Source: Anisodus tanguticus
Taxonomy: Eukaryota; Streptophyta; Magnoliopsida; Solanales; Solanaceae
NCBI GenBank assembly: GCA_034509755.1
Contig: CM067557.1
Location: forward strand, 11,322,001 to 11,386,000
Direction of reading: 5' to 3'
DNA length: 64,000 nt
The notes under the pieces were generated by a model. The model was not told the origin of the DNA, made no database searches, and saw only the letters and a list, made by a program, of their open reading frames with translations. Positions 35,701 through 47,760 of this stretch are shown one piece after another. A program made the translations under genes and the position numbers. The first letter of the stretch is position 1; each line of letters begins with the position of its first letter.

Positions 35701-36165
35701 ACGCTGACATAACGTCAACGTGTAATCGAAGAGGTTGAAAATTGAAACTTTGCTCGATGGAAGATCCTCAAGATAGTTGCCAACTTCACTCCCAAATGAA
35801 TAAATAAAATTCAATATTTCGTAGACAATGTAGACTTGTAGAGATATATTGAGAGATTGTAGGAAGATTTGTGAGAAAGATGAAGAGAAAATGAGGTATT
35901 TATAGTTGGAAATTGAGTTAAAGTGTAAATATAATAACTTATGAGTTAAAATAAATATTAAGGGGGGAGGCCAAAAATTGCCGTTGCACAACGGACAAAA
36001 TGTAAAATAGTCGTTGGTGCAACAATTATTTGTGCAAAAGGGGGGATTTCGGACGGGATCGGGGGCGGGACCGGGACCGGATCGGGCCTGGTGGGATTGA
36101 GGCGGGCTGGGACGGGTCGGGACGAAACCATGTCCCGTCCCGGTTCGAGTCCCGATACCGCATTT
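32799..36165 (-). mobile_element. hAT-superfamily DNA transposon, decayed
   Basis: The left end TAGTGCTGGCCAGTGGG followed by gggtcgg repeats fits the TAGNGNTGGC-type ends of plant hAT elements. Strong CGGGA/TCCCG subterminal repeats lie at both ends (32810-32900 and 36040-36165). A minus-strand transposase relic lies between. I could not find a matching right-hand inverted repeat or an 8-bp target duplication, so the right boundary is approximate. Confidence 0.75.
33199..35561 (-). pseudogene. hAT transposase (RICESLEEPER-like), broken
   Basis: Read on the minus strand: an acidic, Ser/Thr-rich N-terminus (35561-35253), a degraded BED zinc finger (VARCKICK region, about 35190-35090), the central transposase region (35053-34415, SPGFIHYIRDMYNPAF and VTITSDIGCS, in which the second D belongs to the catalytic core), then 34149-33547, and the C-terminal hAT dimerisation domain (33498-33199: SMMARDVLNIRASSTASES). 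Several stops and frameshifts separate the parts. It would have bound element ends and cut and pasted them, but it is not functional now. Confidence 0.88.
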
Positions 36166-36193
36166 TAAAAAAAAAAAATTACCATGCCTTAAG

Positions 36194-36955
36194 GTGTAAT
36201 TCTGTAGGATAACTTAATTTCTACGAAATTATGCCTTAAGACATGATTTCTATGTAATTTTGTGCGAATAGGATAGTTTCTATGAAATCTTTGTCTTGCA
36301 AAATTATTTTCTTTTTTATCTTTGTCGGGTTTCGAACCCAGAATCTGAATTTTTTTCGATGTCAGGGATATTTTCGACCACTTTAAAGTACCGATGGACA
36401 AAAATTAAAGACCATCCCAAAATAGGGCATTCCTACGAATGATCCTGTTGTATTCCTCGATTTGCCCCCAAAATGAAGAAATTGCACGTTTTGTACTTCA
36501 AATGGGTTGGTCTTTAATATTTGCCCCTGCAATAGAATTTATGTTTAATTGGGCATAAGTTCTTTTAGAAACTCTTCCACGTGGGACATAACTTATGAGA
36601 CATTGTGATGCAAAACATAAGCTTATGTCTTGTTAAAAAGTTATTTATTATGAGGGCCAAAAATAAAAAACCAGCACAAAATAGGGCAAAGTGTAAATTT
36701 GTTGTCTCCGTAAATGCAGTATGCACGATTGACAAGTAACAAAATAATAAAATTGAGTATCATCCTAGAAATATATAAATAATTATTATCTAAATTAAAC
36801 TACTTATAATTTATTAAAGAAAATTTCTACAAGTTTATAATTAATTATACTATTGCAAGATATAAAATAAGCAATTAAAATTGAACAATTGAACGGATAC
36901 AAGTAGGCAATCTTAGGTTGAAGAAAATCAATGAGGGGAAACTTCCAGCTATGGG
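36194..36955. other. Spacer, no gene seen
   Basis: AT-rich, with short imperfect inverted repeats around gccttaag (36186-36242). No reading frame of note. Confidence 0.5.
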
Positions 36956-37862
36956 TCAGCTAACAATTTTGTTAAATTATTCACTTGTTTTTACTGATTG
37001 AATTTCCTGATATTCCGCTCGCATGTTCAGTTAATCTAACGTTTATATTCCTATCGAATTAGAATTAACAAGAACATATGAATTATTTCTTTAAAATGAT
37101 TGAATAAGACGTATTTATATTTTAACTGTGAATTTGTTTCTTGTCTAGGTCCAAGAACTTACCCTATTCAATCCTCTTTGCAATCAAGAATTCCCGCATC
37201 TCAACTCAATTCAATTCAATTCAATTCGTAGACAATATTCAATTGCTCATCAAACAATTAATTAATTAAATGCAGAGTTAAATAAATAAATTAATATGAT
37301 AAAATCAATAACATTCATTTAGGCTTCAAATATCAACATTCATGTAATGCCACAACTCAAGAACTAAGAAAACTAGTCACACATCGTCATGGCAGAAATC
37401 AAATGAGTCTTAAGATTTATAAATTGCAATTAAAAACGAATGAAATATGAAAGACAATGAATCCTTGCTTCTAAGTGTCTTAGTCGTGCTCTCCATCCTC
37501 CGAAAATTGAACTCTCCCTAGAAAAGTTGCAAAGCTTTCATACGCATTAGGAAAAGTCTTAAGACAAGTTTTCCCTTTTCTCTTTACATTGGGTTTATGT
37601 AATTGAGTGCCCTGGACATCGTATCGCGCTACGCGTCGTGCCTAGCACTGAGGCTCATGTGAGCACGTTAGAGCCGCCGCGGTGATTACCAAACCCCAAT
37701 TGTGCGCTCTGGGGCCAGGATGCAGTGCTGCCACGGTAAATTATTGAAGCCCATTTGAGCGCTTTTCTAGTAGCGTTACGCGGAGGATCTTCTTTGGCTC
37801 TTGTCTTCAATTCCACAAGTGTTGAACGCGCTGCTTAGTGGGATGCACCAACCTGGGCAGCT
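36956..37862. repeat. Unclassified dispersed repeat, copy A
   Basis: It shares long blocks with copy B (43790-44040 plus 50670-51445) and part of copy C (56949-57266), for example cgaattagaattaacaag, caacattcatgtaatgccac and gaactaagaaaactag. The right part (37610-37860) is CpG-rich and conserved in copy B. No protein domain is visible. It may be part of a non-autonomous LTR element. Confidence 0.8.
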
Positions 37863-38024
37863 ACATGCTTCTATTTTTATTTTTATTTTTTTGCTCTAAA
37901 CAACTACATTTGCTTCACTTCATTCCAAACGTCACATAATTAAAAATACTGTAATTAGGCTCAAAATATTATAGTTCACGCTACAACCATTTAATGAATT
38001 TTTAAAATTTGTTTTATTACGGGT

Positions 38025-38130
38025 AGGGAAAGGAGACATGGGGCAGGGGATTACAAGATAGGGAATCGAACCCTCACCAATAAGATGAAATTCAGGCAGT
38101 CAATCAACTGAGCTGCTAAAATACCAAACA
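38025..38130 (-). repeat. tRNA-derived SINE-like fragment
   Basis: On the minus strand, ttagcagctcagttgattgactg (A box) and gtgagggttcgattccct (B box) are correctly spaced. No complete cloverleaf is formed, so a SINE or tRNA relic is more likely than a tRNA gene. Confidence 0.55.
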
Positions 38131-38353
38131 TTAATGAAATATCAATATACTAAGTAAATAAAACTTAAATACAGCTACTTATAGCCAAATATCAATGTAC
38201 ATCATCAAAAGAGCCACTAATAATTTTCCAAAATTGGGTCAACCAGGAACTAAACAACCAGTATTAATGTTTATCATGTGAGGGAGAGGCTCACCTAACT
38301 GGAATTTTCTAATAATAGTTGTCTATTAAACAGCGATCCCCTTCCATGGAAAT

Positions 38354-38505
38354 TGTAGAATAGAGTAATTCTTCTTGGTTGGAGACTTCTCATTAATGCA
38401 ATATTTATAGGAGTTTATAATTTACAAACCTAATTGGAGAAGGATCTCTACTTTACATAATTACACTAGAATAATAATTATAGAATATTAATATATTGTC
38501 TATCA
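38354..38505 (-). repeat. 3' LTR of the 38-43 kb Copia
   Basis: 152 bp, TGTAGAATAGAG...GTCTATCA on the plus strand, next to the polypurine tract (gactgagggggtg on the minus strand). Confidence 0.88.
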
Positions 38506-38693
38506 CACCCCCTCAGTCGGAGTGGGAGGAGGCCGGACGCTGAGACTAGATCTGAAGTCAAGGAACAGCTGCCGAGTCCCTTAGTAAATATATATGCGTA
38601 CTGATAGGAAGAAGGAACATGTAACACCTGAACATGGCCCATGACAACCTTCTCACGAATAAAATGAATATCCATCTTAATATGTTCGGTTCA

Positions 38694-39400
38694 CTAATAT
38701 TGAACCGGGTTATGAGACAAGTAAACAACATATATGTTATCACAGTAGACATGAGATGTCTTACGTAAGAGACAATGAAGCTCTAGAAGGAGGTTTCTGA
38801 GCCAACAAATTTCGGCAACAACGTTCACAACTCCTCTATATTCTGCTTCTACACTCGAACGAGAAAGCGTGACTTTCCATTTTACAGACCATAAGATGAG
38901 GTTATTACCCAAAAATACACAATAGTCGGAAGTAGATCGACGTGTGTCTGGACAGCTGCCCCAATCGGCGTCCGTATAAGATATCAGTTTGTCTTGTGCA
39001 GATGGATAAATATGTAATTTGTAGTTAAAAGTACTCTTGACGTACCGAATGATACATTTAAGAGCGGTAAAGTGAGGCTCCCTGGGAGCATGCATGAACA
39101 AACACACCTGCTGAACGACATAGGCAATATCGGGCCTAGCGAAGGTAAGTTACTGAAGTGCACCAACTAGACTCCTATAAAGAGAAGGATCAAGCACCGG
39201 ATCCCCGTCATCGGCGATAATCTTTGACTTTGAGTCGACTAGAGTGGGCATGATATTGCAGTTTGCCATTTTAGCCATGTAAACAATCTCTTCGGCATAG
39301 TTATGCTGACACAAGAATATTGCATTCTTGGATCTAGTCACGGAAAACCCCAAGAAATAACTCAACTTACCCAAGTCTGTCATGACAAATTCTTATTTGA
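38694..39400 (-). pseudogene. Copia RT end and RNase H
   Basis: It encodes LGKLSYFLGFSVTRS, then after a stop near 39150 YTDADWGSCPDTRRSTS and SSVEAEYRGV, the RNase H block. The frame ends YLSHNPVQY. The stop after SLVGALQ (near 39150) disrupts the polyprotein. Confidence 0.87.
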
Positions 39401-40060
39401 GCATGGTGATAATTTCATTTTTCAACACATCTGAGGAGGCAGTCAAGAAAATGTCATCCACATAGAGCAGTAGGTATGCAGTGTCATTACCTCGATGAAA
39501 AATAAATAGTGAGTTATCACATTTGCTGCACATGAACCCAATCTATAAGATGTAAGTGGTAAAGCGGTCATACCAAGCCCTGGGGCTTGTTTCAAGCCAT
39601 AAAGTGACTTCTGAAGTCGCAGACATACTGAGGAATCGAAGGATGCACAAAGCTAGGTGGTTGATGCATGTATTCGATTTCTTTCAAATCCCCATGTAAG
39701 AACGCATTTTTCAACTCAAGATGATGAATCAGCCAATTTTATCCCATAGCAATGCTCAAAATAGTGTGGATGGTGACTGGTTTAACTACTGGACTAAAGG
39801 TCTCACCACAATCAATTTCCTCTTGTTTCCCCATGCCATTTGCCACAATTCTCGCCTTATAGTGTTCAAGCTCACCACTGTCCCTAAATTTGTGACGATA
39901 TAGCCATATACAACTAATCACATTGACCCCCTCTGGTTTTGGGACAAGATCCCAAGGTTGCTATGTAGTGAGTGCATCAAACTCCTCACGCATGGCCGCA
40001 TTCCAATTAGTATCTAGCTTGGATAATTTTGGATTCTTGAGTATAGGTGAGATGGCTTGA
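39400..40060 (-). pseudogene. Copia reverse transcriptase N-part
   Basis: The minus strand reads WNAAMREEFDALTT, LYRHKFRDSGELEHYKARIV and GETFSPVVKPVTIHTILSIA, core Copia RT blocks, with stops between them. The YVDD region (about 39470) is degraded. Confidence 0.85.
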
Positions 40061-40096
40061 GTGGATAGGTTAAAGTGGACTTTTGGTTTGCAAATT

Positions 40097-40540
40097 TCAT
40101 GTTGGGCACAGATTTCCATGTGGTGCATTGGAATGGGGACTGTTTAGGTTTTTTGTGGTGGGTGAGGACTCGGGCAGTGGAGCGGTGATGGGATGACGGT
40201 GCTCGAGCAGTGGGGTTATGAGGAGGTGATGATACTTGCAGGTAAGGGGTTGGTCGACGAGGGTTGGGGGGTTGGTGACGGTATCGGGTGGCAGTGGAGT
40301 TATCACGGGATGTGTAGGTTGGCCGGGGGAGATTATGGGTGGTAATGGGGCAGTGGGGTTGTCACGGGTGGTAGTGGGGCAGTGAGAGGTGACGGGAGCA
40401 GTGGGTGCCAAGGGAGATCACTGGGCAGTGGGGTTGTCATGGGTGGTAGTGGGGCAGTGGGAGGTGACGGGAGCAGTGGGTGTCGATGAAGATGATTGGG
40501 CAGTGGGTTTTGAGTCAAACTACTAGCTCCATGGATCATA
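40097..40540 (-). pseudogene. Proline-rich linker of the Copia polyprotein
   Basis: A low-complexity stretch of repeated 'ggtagtggggcagtg' on the plus strand encodes Pro/Thr-rich peptides on the minus strand. It lies between integrase and RT, as in the sister copy at 14.8-15.2 kb. Internal tandem duplications are evident. Confidence 0.7.
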
Positions 40541-41571
40541 TTATTAAATAGGGGGAAGTATCTGAATCGTCAAGAAAGCCATAGTTAGTGACTTGAAATT
40601 TTCGGACGTTTGCAAAAGGGAAGTTGTGCTCCTCAAACGTAACATGGCGAGAGACAAAGATTAGTGGACAAATCATAGCATATGTACCCAAGAAGATGCA
40701 AGGAGTAGTCCTAGGTCCTAATTTTTGAGGAGCCGTAGAGGCGAGATTAGGGTAGCATAGACCACCAAAGATTCGGATGTGATCATAGGAAAGGACCAGA
40801 CGAAATAAAATTTTGGTGGGAGTTTTATTTTGAAGGGTACGAGTAGGTAATATATTAAGAAGGTATGCTACCATTTGTAATGCGTAGATCCAAAAGGGAG
40901 GGGGAGAGAAGCATGAAATAACATGGTACATATCATATTATTAATGTTGCGAAAAATTCTTTCGGCTTTACCATTTTGAGGTGAGGTATGGGGGCAAGAG
41001 AATCGAAACACCAAGCCATTGTCTGTGCAAATTTTATGAAAGGGTGAATTGTTAAACTCACGAACATTGTCACATTGAAACGATTTAATATTCTTTTAAA
41101 TTGCATTTTAACGTAGGATCGAAATTCAAGAAAGGTGGAATAGACTTGAGACTTTTATTTGAGCGGATAGACCCAAAGAAAATGAGAGAAGTCATCTAAT
41201 AATGCCAAATAATATTTATGACCTAGTTTGCTAATAATGGGAGATGTTCTTAAATCTGCATGAATGATATCAAATGGAGAGAAAGTAACACTCAAAGACG
41301 ATTTTAAAGGAAGTCTAACATATTTTCTTAGTGGACAAGAATAACAGTTGTGGGTAAATTTCCCTTTATTACATTGAATCAAATTGTGACTTCTAAGAAA
41401 GTTAAAAATTGGTGCTCCTGGGTGCCTAAGTCGACTATGCCAGGTTGAAGGATAGATTGCAACTAGAGATGTATGTGGATTGACACTTGCAGCGGAATTG
41501 GAAGAGAAATGATATAAGCCCCTTATACTATTGCATCTAGTAAGAGTTGTCCTCGTACGTAGGTCTTTCAC
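40536..41571 (-). pseudogene. Copia GAG-pre-integrase and integrase
   Basis: The first part (41571-41155) has WHSRLRHPGAPIFNFL, CNKGKFTHNCYSCPL (zinc-binding) and FDIIHADLRTSPI, then LALLDDFSHFLWVYPLK. A gap with shifts follows, then 40931-40536 with WIYALQMVAYLLNILPTRT. It inserts element cDNA into the host genome when intact; this copy is broken. Confidence 0.87.
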
Positions 41572-41859
41572 AGAAAAACCAAAAGGGTCAAACTCAATAG
41601 ATATGGAATTGTCACTAGCAAATTTCCTAAAAGAGCTTAAGTTTTTAATAATGTTAGGAGCATAAATGACATTTTTTAGGAAAAATGAAGGGTGAGGTGG
41701 AGGAGTTTGAGTGGTGTCATATCATTGAATTGGAATGCGATTGCCATTTCTGACCAAAATAAATTGAGAATTGTTCAAATTAAACAGTTGAGGAAGATTA
41801 CCGGAGTTACGAGTAAGGTGGGATGTAGCGCCCGTATCTATATAGGCATCGTCGGGCTA

Positions 41860-43005
41860 CTATAAATTCATGGCATTGTAGGCCTGGCCCAATTCGATAG
41901 GGGTAAGGAGGTCGTACAGTTGTTGTTGGGCCACCAAAAAGTGGGCCTGTTGTGGATAGGCCATCGCACGTTAGCCTGGAGGAGGGCCCAGAACACTAGG
42001 CTGCTACTACTGGGGAGTGCCTTGGGCCGAGACATTCGGGTAGGAATATGGGGGCGAGGCCCAGGTTCCAAAAAGAAGCCAAGGTAGTGAGCCGACCCAC
42101 TGAGATGGGTATTGCGCCTATTGTGGTTGGCTACCGGAACTGGACCGCCCTACGCATCCTTTTCCTTTGCCACCATGGCCGTTACTGCAGCCTCTACTAC
42201 TGCTGCCACTGTGGCCGCCCCACGACTATTGGTTGTCCGTGTGATGCGGCTGGCCTACGGGTGTGGTGGTGGTGGTCACCGATGCATCAACTACCAACGT
42301 CTTTTGATTATGTTCGTCTTGTTTGGCATGCCTAGTTTCCTCTAAGAGCAATTGTGACCGGGCCTTATTGAAACTAGGGAGGAAATCAGCTTGTTGAATC
42401 ATCGTCGCAAGTGTGTCGTACTCACCCTTTGAAAAACCATTTATTAGTTGCAAAACCATCTTTGTTTCTGAAATCGTTGTGCCCATAATAGCTAATTGAT
42501 CTGCAACTAATTTAATTGTTTGCTATAGTCGGACATATTCGCAAAGTTTTCAAGACGGGTGTTATTGAATTGTTCCTCCAAATAGACGACACGAGTATAT
42601 ATGTTGTCTTGAAAGATTTCCTCTACTCTTGTCCATAGTTTGTGAGCCGAAGCACCTTTCTTCATAATAGTATGAAGTAGATCCTTGGAGACGGTGCCAT
42701 ATATCTATTACTTGACGATAGCATCAAGCCTTTCCCACGTTGTGTTGTCAATATTAGGCGGACGGGGTATGGTGGTGTCGATGTGATCAAGAACATTGTA
42801 GGCACAAATATGAATTTGAAATAATTCTACCCACGAAGAGTATTGTCCATCATCTTGATCAAGAACCAAAGAGATAAAATTCTTGATATTTGTGACGGCG
42901 AAGGCCGGATGAAAGGATTGGTAGAGGAGGAGGGAAGAGGAGGATGTGTGACATCTTGTGTGGAGGAAGAGGAATCATGAGAACCCATGTTGCCGCCGGA
43001 AGTTT
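41860..43005 (-). pseudogene. Copia gag, heavily mutated
   Basis: The start MGSHDSSSSTQDVTHPP (near 42990) matches gag of this family. Downstream pieces such as SETKMVLQLINGFSKGEYDT (42480-42420) and the UBN2-like core are split by many stops. No intact zinc knuckle was found. Confidence 0.75.
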
Positions 43006-43126
43006 GGGAAGAGATGGGAGGGGCGACGAAAATTCTTTAGGGGTTGGGGGAGGTTGTCGTCGGAAAGAGAGAGGGGGAAGGGGGGGAGGGGCGAAAAAAG
43101 AAAGAATTTTAGGATGTTAGGGGTTC

Positions 43127-43301
43127 GCTCTTGATACCATGTAGAGTAGTGTAATTCTTCTTGGTTGGAGGCTTCTCATTAGTGCAATATTTATTTGTGT
43201 TCACAATTTACAAACCTAATTGGAGAAGGATTTCTACTTTACATAATTAACTAGAATAATAATTACAAAATATATGGAGAATATTAATATATTCTCTATC
43301 A
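43127..43301 (-). repeat. 5' LTR and primer site of the 38-43 kb Copia
   Basis: The LTR 43140-43301 (162 bp; plus strand TGTAGAGTAGTG...CTCTATCA) is followed on the minus strand by the primer site TGGTATCAAGAGC (43139-43127). It differs from the left LTR by several substitutions and small indels, so the insertion is not recent. Confidence 0.88.
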
Positions 43302-43306
43302 GAAAT

Positions 43307-43789
43307 TTTACCACCATATATTTTTGGTATATTATATTTTATCAGGCAAAGATGGCTATTGGCACATGCACAAATTTGCAAAACTCAATTTAGAAGAAAA
43401 AGAAATTAATCCAACAAGCTTATTAGCTTACCTTTTCTTACAATGGTGTAGATTACTTGAGAATTTAAATACTAGCAAAGAAAACGATCATATATTTAAT
43501 GCTTTAACAAATCAGAGTTTTTCTTACATACACTGATTGAGTATAATTTATTGAGAAAATAACACAAAATACCTCTAAAATGCAAAATATTCACCCGTTC
43601 ATGCCCCCTCATAAACTAATTATGCTTTTACCTTGCCGGTCGAAAATATTTACCAGAGTATCCCTGGCCCAAAATCTTTTCTCAATGAAACCATCACGGT
43701 ATATGGACTGAAACAGTCCTCAATGATACCATCCCAGTATATTTATTAATTGGCATGGTTAATTTTAATCATAAAAAATTTCTGACATC
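43307..43789. repeat. Duplicated segment X, copy 1
   Basis: It closely matches 51445-51835 (shared atcaggcaaagatggc, gcacatgcacaaatttgcaa and gaaaacgatcatatatt). It includes a truncated copy of the Mutator-type MITE found complete at 51676-52404. The Copia at 38354-43301 inserted at its left edge. Confidence 0.82.
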
Positions 43790-44044
43790 CTGCTCGCATA
43801 TTCATTTAATCTGACGTTTATATTTCTATCGAATTAGAATTAACAAGAACACATGAATTATTCCTTTAAAGGTGATTAAGGAAGACGATTAAGAATATTT
43901 CTATTCTAACTATGAATTTGTTCCCTAATGTCTAGGTCCAAGAACTTCCCCTATTCAATCATCTTGCAATCAAGAATTTTCGCTTTTCGATTCAGGTCAA
44001 GATTCATAGATAGTTGTCAATTGATAATTATATAATTAAATTAT
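43790..44044. repeat. Unclassified dispersed repeat, copy B, left part
   Basis: It matches the first part of copy A (ctgctcgcatattcatttaa, gaattagaattaacaagaac). It is interrupted at 44044/44045 by the next Copia; the remainder resumes at 50670. Confidence 0.8.
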
Positions 44045-45186
44045 TGCTGGAATATGTATGTAAAGCAACAACGGGAATAGTAAATAACTATTACAGTGAT
44101 TGAAAGGATAAACAACATTGAGGAAAACAACAAGTTGTCAATATCTTGATCTTGAATGAAACTTCAAATATAGAACTTGTATTCAGAAATACAAGAACAT
44201 GAACTGCTATGCTTGTGGCTTGTAGATCCGCTGAAAATACGAACGGTTAGAGTCCTTCGTCTGTTAAGTTTACACCTGAAACACTTAGCAACCAATTAGG
44301 AAAACCACAACACCACCGGCTAAGTCGAGAGATGACTCTCTGTCTTTAAGACAAGATTGCCCCCGTATATAGGCTTTGCGGAAGTGTGGACAGTAGTCTC
44401 CCAAGATGAAACAACAAACTATCAAGTGTGTAAAGCCTACACAAATGATCTCAGCGAAGAACACGAATAATGAAGATTGCTAAGAGAAGGATTGATATCA
44501 GGAAAATCTGATCTCTTTGTGGTGTTGTTAACTTATTTTTCTGTTCATGGTTTCTCCATATTCAACTATATGTGTGTCCTCTATAGAATTGAGCCAAAGC
44601 TTCAATTTATAGGTGTGCAAGATGGCCTCTTCAAGTGCCCCACAATGAAAATCAATTGCCATGTAATGGATGACATTTAACCCCCAAGTAATGCAGCAAC
44701 ATAATGGTCCAAGTAATGGCTATTATTGGGTGGTTTCAATGCCATTGAAGCCCCCTCAACAACCAAACCTTTGGAATTCCGTCGAGCAATCACTGCCTGG
44801 GAAGCGCCGCGGTGCTGCAACATTTAGCACCGTGGATCCAGTAACCAAAGTTGGAATTAGTGCCGCGGCGCTACAAGGGGGCGCTCCGCGCGCGGCCCAG
44901 TCTGGGAGGCGCCGCGACCCTTTTCTGACCCATTCCATCTTACACCTCGCACAATCCTTCCTTCATTTACCAACATGGAACACTTGTTATTAATCCAATA
45001 ACCTTCCATCATTCTATGTCTCAAACATTTCACTTACGTGCCAATATCTCTTTCATTAACAAAATTTATATACTTGGCACTAAAATTGCACGTGTGTGGA
45101 AACGACATTTTCGACGTGTGGGGCCCCAATTGTTCGAGTCATAAATAATGGGATAAACTTAATTCCACATTAGTAAATTTCCAATA
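44045..45186 (-). repeat. 3' LTR of the nested Copia
   Basis: It contains a CpG-dense block (44805-44930: cgccgcggtgctg..., gccgcggcgctac, gcgcgcggccc) and a pair of small frames without coding merit. It is nearly collinear with 49536-50669, from which it differs by scattered substitutions and an indel in the GC block. Confidence 0.9.
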
Positions 45187-45744
45187 ATCCTCTCTTCAAA
45201 GAGATTTTGGCGCACATACAAGGTGCCTACATTCAACAATCTTTCAGCAAAAAGATATTGCATCAGGAGAGGTAGCTTACGCTTTGAACCTTCCTAGTTG
45301 AATACCATTGGACTTACTTACTGCACGGTGAACGTGATGTCTTGAACCGTCAGTGTTTAATATAAGCCAAGACAACGGTACAAACACAATACCTCCCATG
45401 TATTTATTTCTTCTTTTGTTTTTTCCATTGTGGCCGTGGACACACTTGGATTCTTAAGTGCGTTCATTTGAGGCGGCCTGTCCTCGCACTTAAATAGGTG
45501 ATCTCTTACAAGGTATCCTGTTATACCCCACTTCACAAGTGTTATGAATCATTAAAAGTTTCTCCAACCTTAACCTCAACTGCTTGAGGATCGTTAAAGG
45601 TTTGGAAGCTTAACCTTTACCCACCATGCAGGTAGCACTTTAATTTCTATCGCGGGAACGGCTTTGGATTCATGTTTCTTAACAGAAATCATCGTCTGAA
45701 GTGCTCTTTCTTCCATCGAAGCGCTCAACTGAATGTTTTGCAGC

Positions 45745-46330
45745 TTAGTTTTCCCATTGAATCATATTCTTGGGATCTCCAATCCGTATGGTTAGGTTAC
45801 CACCGCAAGGTTTGTATCGTTTGGGTTTTAAGCCCATTCCCCTAGACAGATAGAACTCTTGATCTTCGGGTAGTCCCTTAGTTAAATGGTCCGATATATC
45901 CTTTGATTCGTAATCAAGGAAGTGACATCCGTGATGATCAACTGTCATACGGTCTTGTGTCTCTGACATATCCGACAGATATGTCCAAACGCCGTCATCC
46001 GTGCCCTTCCTGAAGCCAATCGGCTAGCCACAGTGTATAACTGCTGAAGGCACGGGTTTCTCCTAATAAGAGACGTCCTCTAAGGAATCATGAAGTTACT
46101 CAACTTCTTTCATGCTTTGTTTAAAGCGATAAACTCCGATTCTATCATGAATCAGACGATGCAGGTTTTCTTAGAGGATTTTCTAAGACCCACCATACAC
46201 ATTTACTTGTGGCTTTGGTGTTCTTCATATCTGATGTCCAGTTTGCATCATTGTGTTCTCCTAGAACCGCTGGACATCCAGAATACCATAATTCATTGTT
46301 AAGCGAATATTTCAGATATCGTCATATCCG
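45745..46330 (-). pseudogene. Copia RNase H remnant
   Basis: On the minus strand the sequence reads YSGCPAVLGEHNDANWTSD near 46300-46200, and then SKDISDHLTKGLPEDQEF with SRGMGLKP near 45900-45800, the block that closes Copia polyproteins. Several stops lie between. Confidence 0.75.
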
Positions 46331-47369
46331 ACTTAACGCCTTCTATCGATCATTTCTAGAATCACGAGTAAACCTTAGTTCAACTGATCTATTTTGTAGG
46401 CCGATACCAGGTCGGTTGTAGTGTGTAAAATACATTGAACTACATGTGATCTGCGCATATCGCTCCTTGTATATGGGTGCACCATGATTACAATCAGTTC
46501 TATGATTCATATCCATTGGTGGCTTGAACGAGACTGTCAACTATCTTATAATTGTCTTTGGATTTAGACCAGTCCGTTAGATGTCTTAGAAATCCCAATT
46601 CCTAGGATGTCATATGTGATACATATTTCTTCCATATCGAGGCTTTTGTTTCAATATGACTTCCACTTTCAGACGGTTGGTTTTTTCAATTGTTGGCTTT
46701 CTAACTTCATAGTCAATGTTTCTGTTGTCAGATTTATTGTTTCTGTTTTATCTGAAACTTCCAAGACCAAAATGTAAACATTTCAGGGACCAAAATGAAA
46801 GTTCAGGAAGAAGCCCAACAGTCCAACAAACCAATTATGATCCTCCTCTTTCCGCTCTCCGGTTAGGAAGGTTGTTTCAACATCCATTCCATGCAAGACT
46901 ACAATGGCCCTAGATGTTAAGTTATTCACAGGGGAGCACATGTACAAGTAGCCGAGGCCTTATACTCGTCAGTAGATCCATCTACTTTGTACTCACTTTT
47001 GAGTATCCACTTTTACAACCCAAATGGTTTTTTCCCAAGGAAGGTCAACCATTACACAAGTATGGTTCTATATGATGGAATTTATTTCTCTTTCTGTAGC
47101 TTCTTTCCAAATCAGCGCTTCTGGAGATGACAATTCTTTGTTAATTGTCCATGGTTCATTCACAACCATACAAGCTAGAAGGCCTAGAACAAGTCTTTGT
47201 CCCCTCTTTGCTCCGTCTCGGTTCAACATCTAGAATCCTTGAGTTCTGTAGATCTGGAATATTAAGTTTCGAATAGTCAGCAACTTCCGAGTCCTATAGA
47301 TACAGAACGTCTAGTTCCGGACAGTCAGGCCCTCGCGGGTTCTTGTTAACCTCGAGCAATTACTTCTTT

Positions 47370-47760
47370 TCCTTCTCAAGGAAAGTTATCTTCAAAGAAT
47401 TCAACATTCTTTGACACCAAGAGACGATAAGCACTACTGTTATTTGCAGATCCAGTGGATATGCAATTTCCAGTCTTAGGTCTAACTTGACCTGTTTCGG
47501 TATTCCAACCTCTACCAAACCACCCCACAACACAACATTTGTAATTAGGATCCTTTCCATGTTTCACACGGATGATTATCATTATCCTTATGCCTAGTTC
47601 TATTGAGAATCGCAATAACGGTACAGATCGCCTTGCCCCACATATTTTGGGCGTACGACTTAGTTCTTGGCTAACACCGTTAGACTGAGGTGAGTAATGA
47701 GCAGTCATTTGATGAACAATGCTTCACATTCTCCCCCTCTATCACTACGAATTCCTCAAT
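47370..47760 (-). pseudogene. Copia integrase remnant
   Basis: It starts TAHYSPQSNGVSQ (the 'TPQQNGVAER' equivalent) and runs into HGKDPNYKCCVVGWFG. The rest of the integrase is unrecognisable. Confidence 0.7.

Larger units (their letters stand above)
38354..43301 (-). mobile_element. Complete but mutated Ty1/Copia element with TSD
   Basis: A 4948-bp element bounded by LTRs (38354-38505 and 43140-43301) and by the 5-bp duplication gaaat (38349-38353 and 43302-43306). The primer site on the minus strand (43139-43127, TGGTATCAAGAGC) adjoins the right LTR. Gag, integrase, RT and RNase H occur in Copia order from right to left. It is related to the + element at 13.5-16.9 kb and retains the protease and early integrase region that the latter lost. 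Stops and shifts are frequent. Confidence 0.93.

Noticed and set aside
42048..42345. Plus-strand frames rich in Trp, Ala and Cys
   Set aside because: They are antisense shadows of the GC-rich gag region of the Copia at 38354-43301.
44477..44993. Open frames inside the LTR, repeated at 49967-50170
   Set aside because: They lie in both LTR copies, follow LTR rather than codon conservation, and match no family.
47024..47233. Open frame resembling a small protein on the plus strand
   Set aside because: It is antisense to the decayed Copia interior and has no homology that I recognise.
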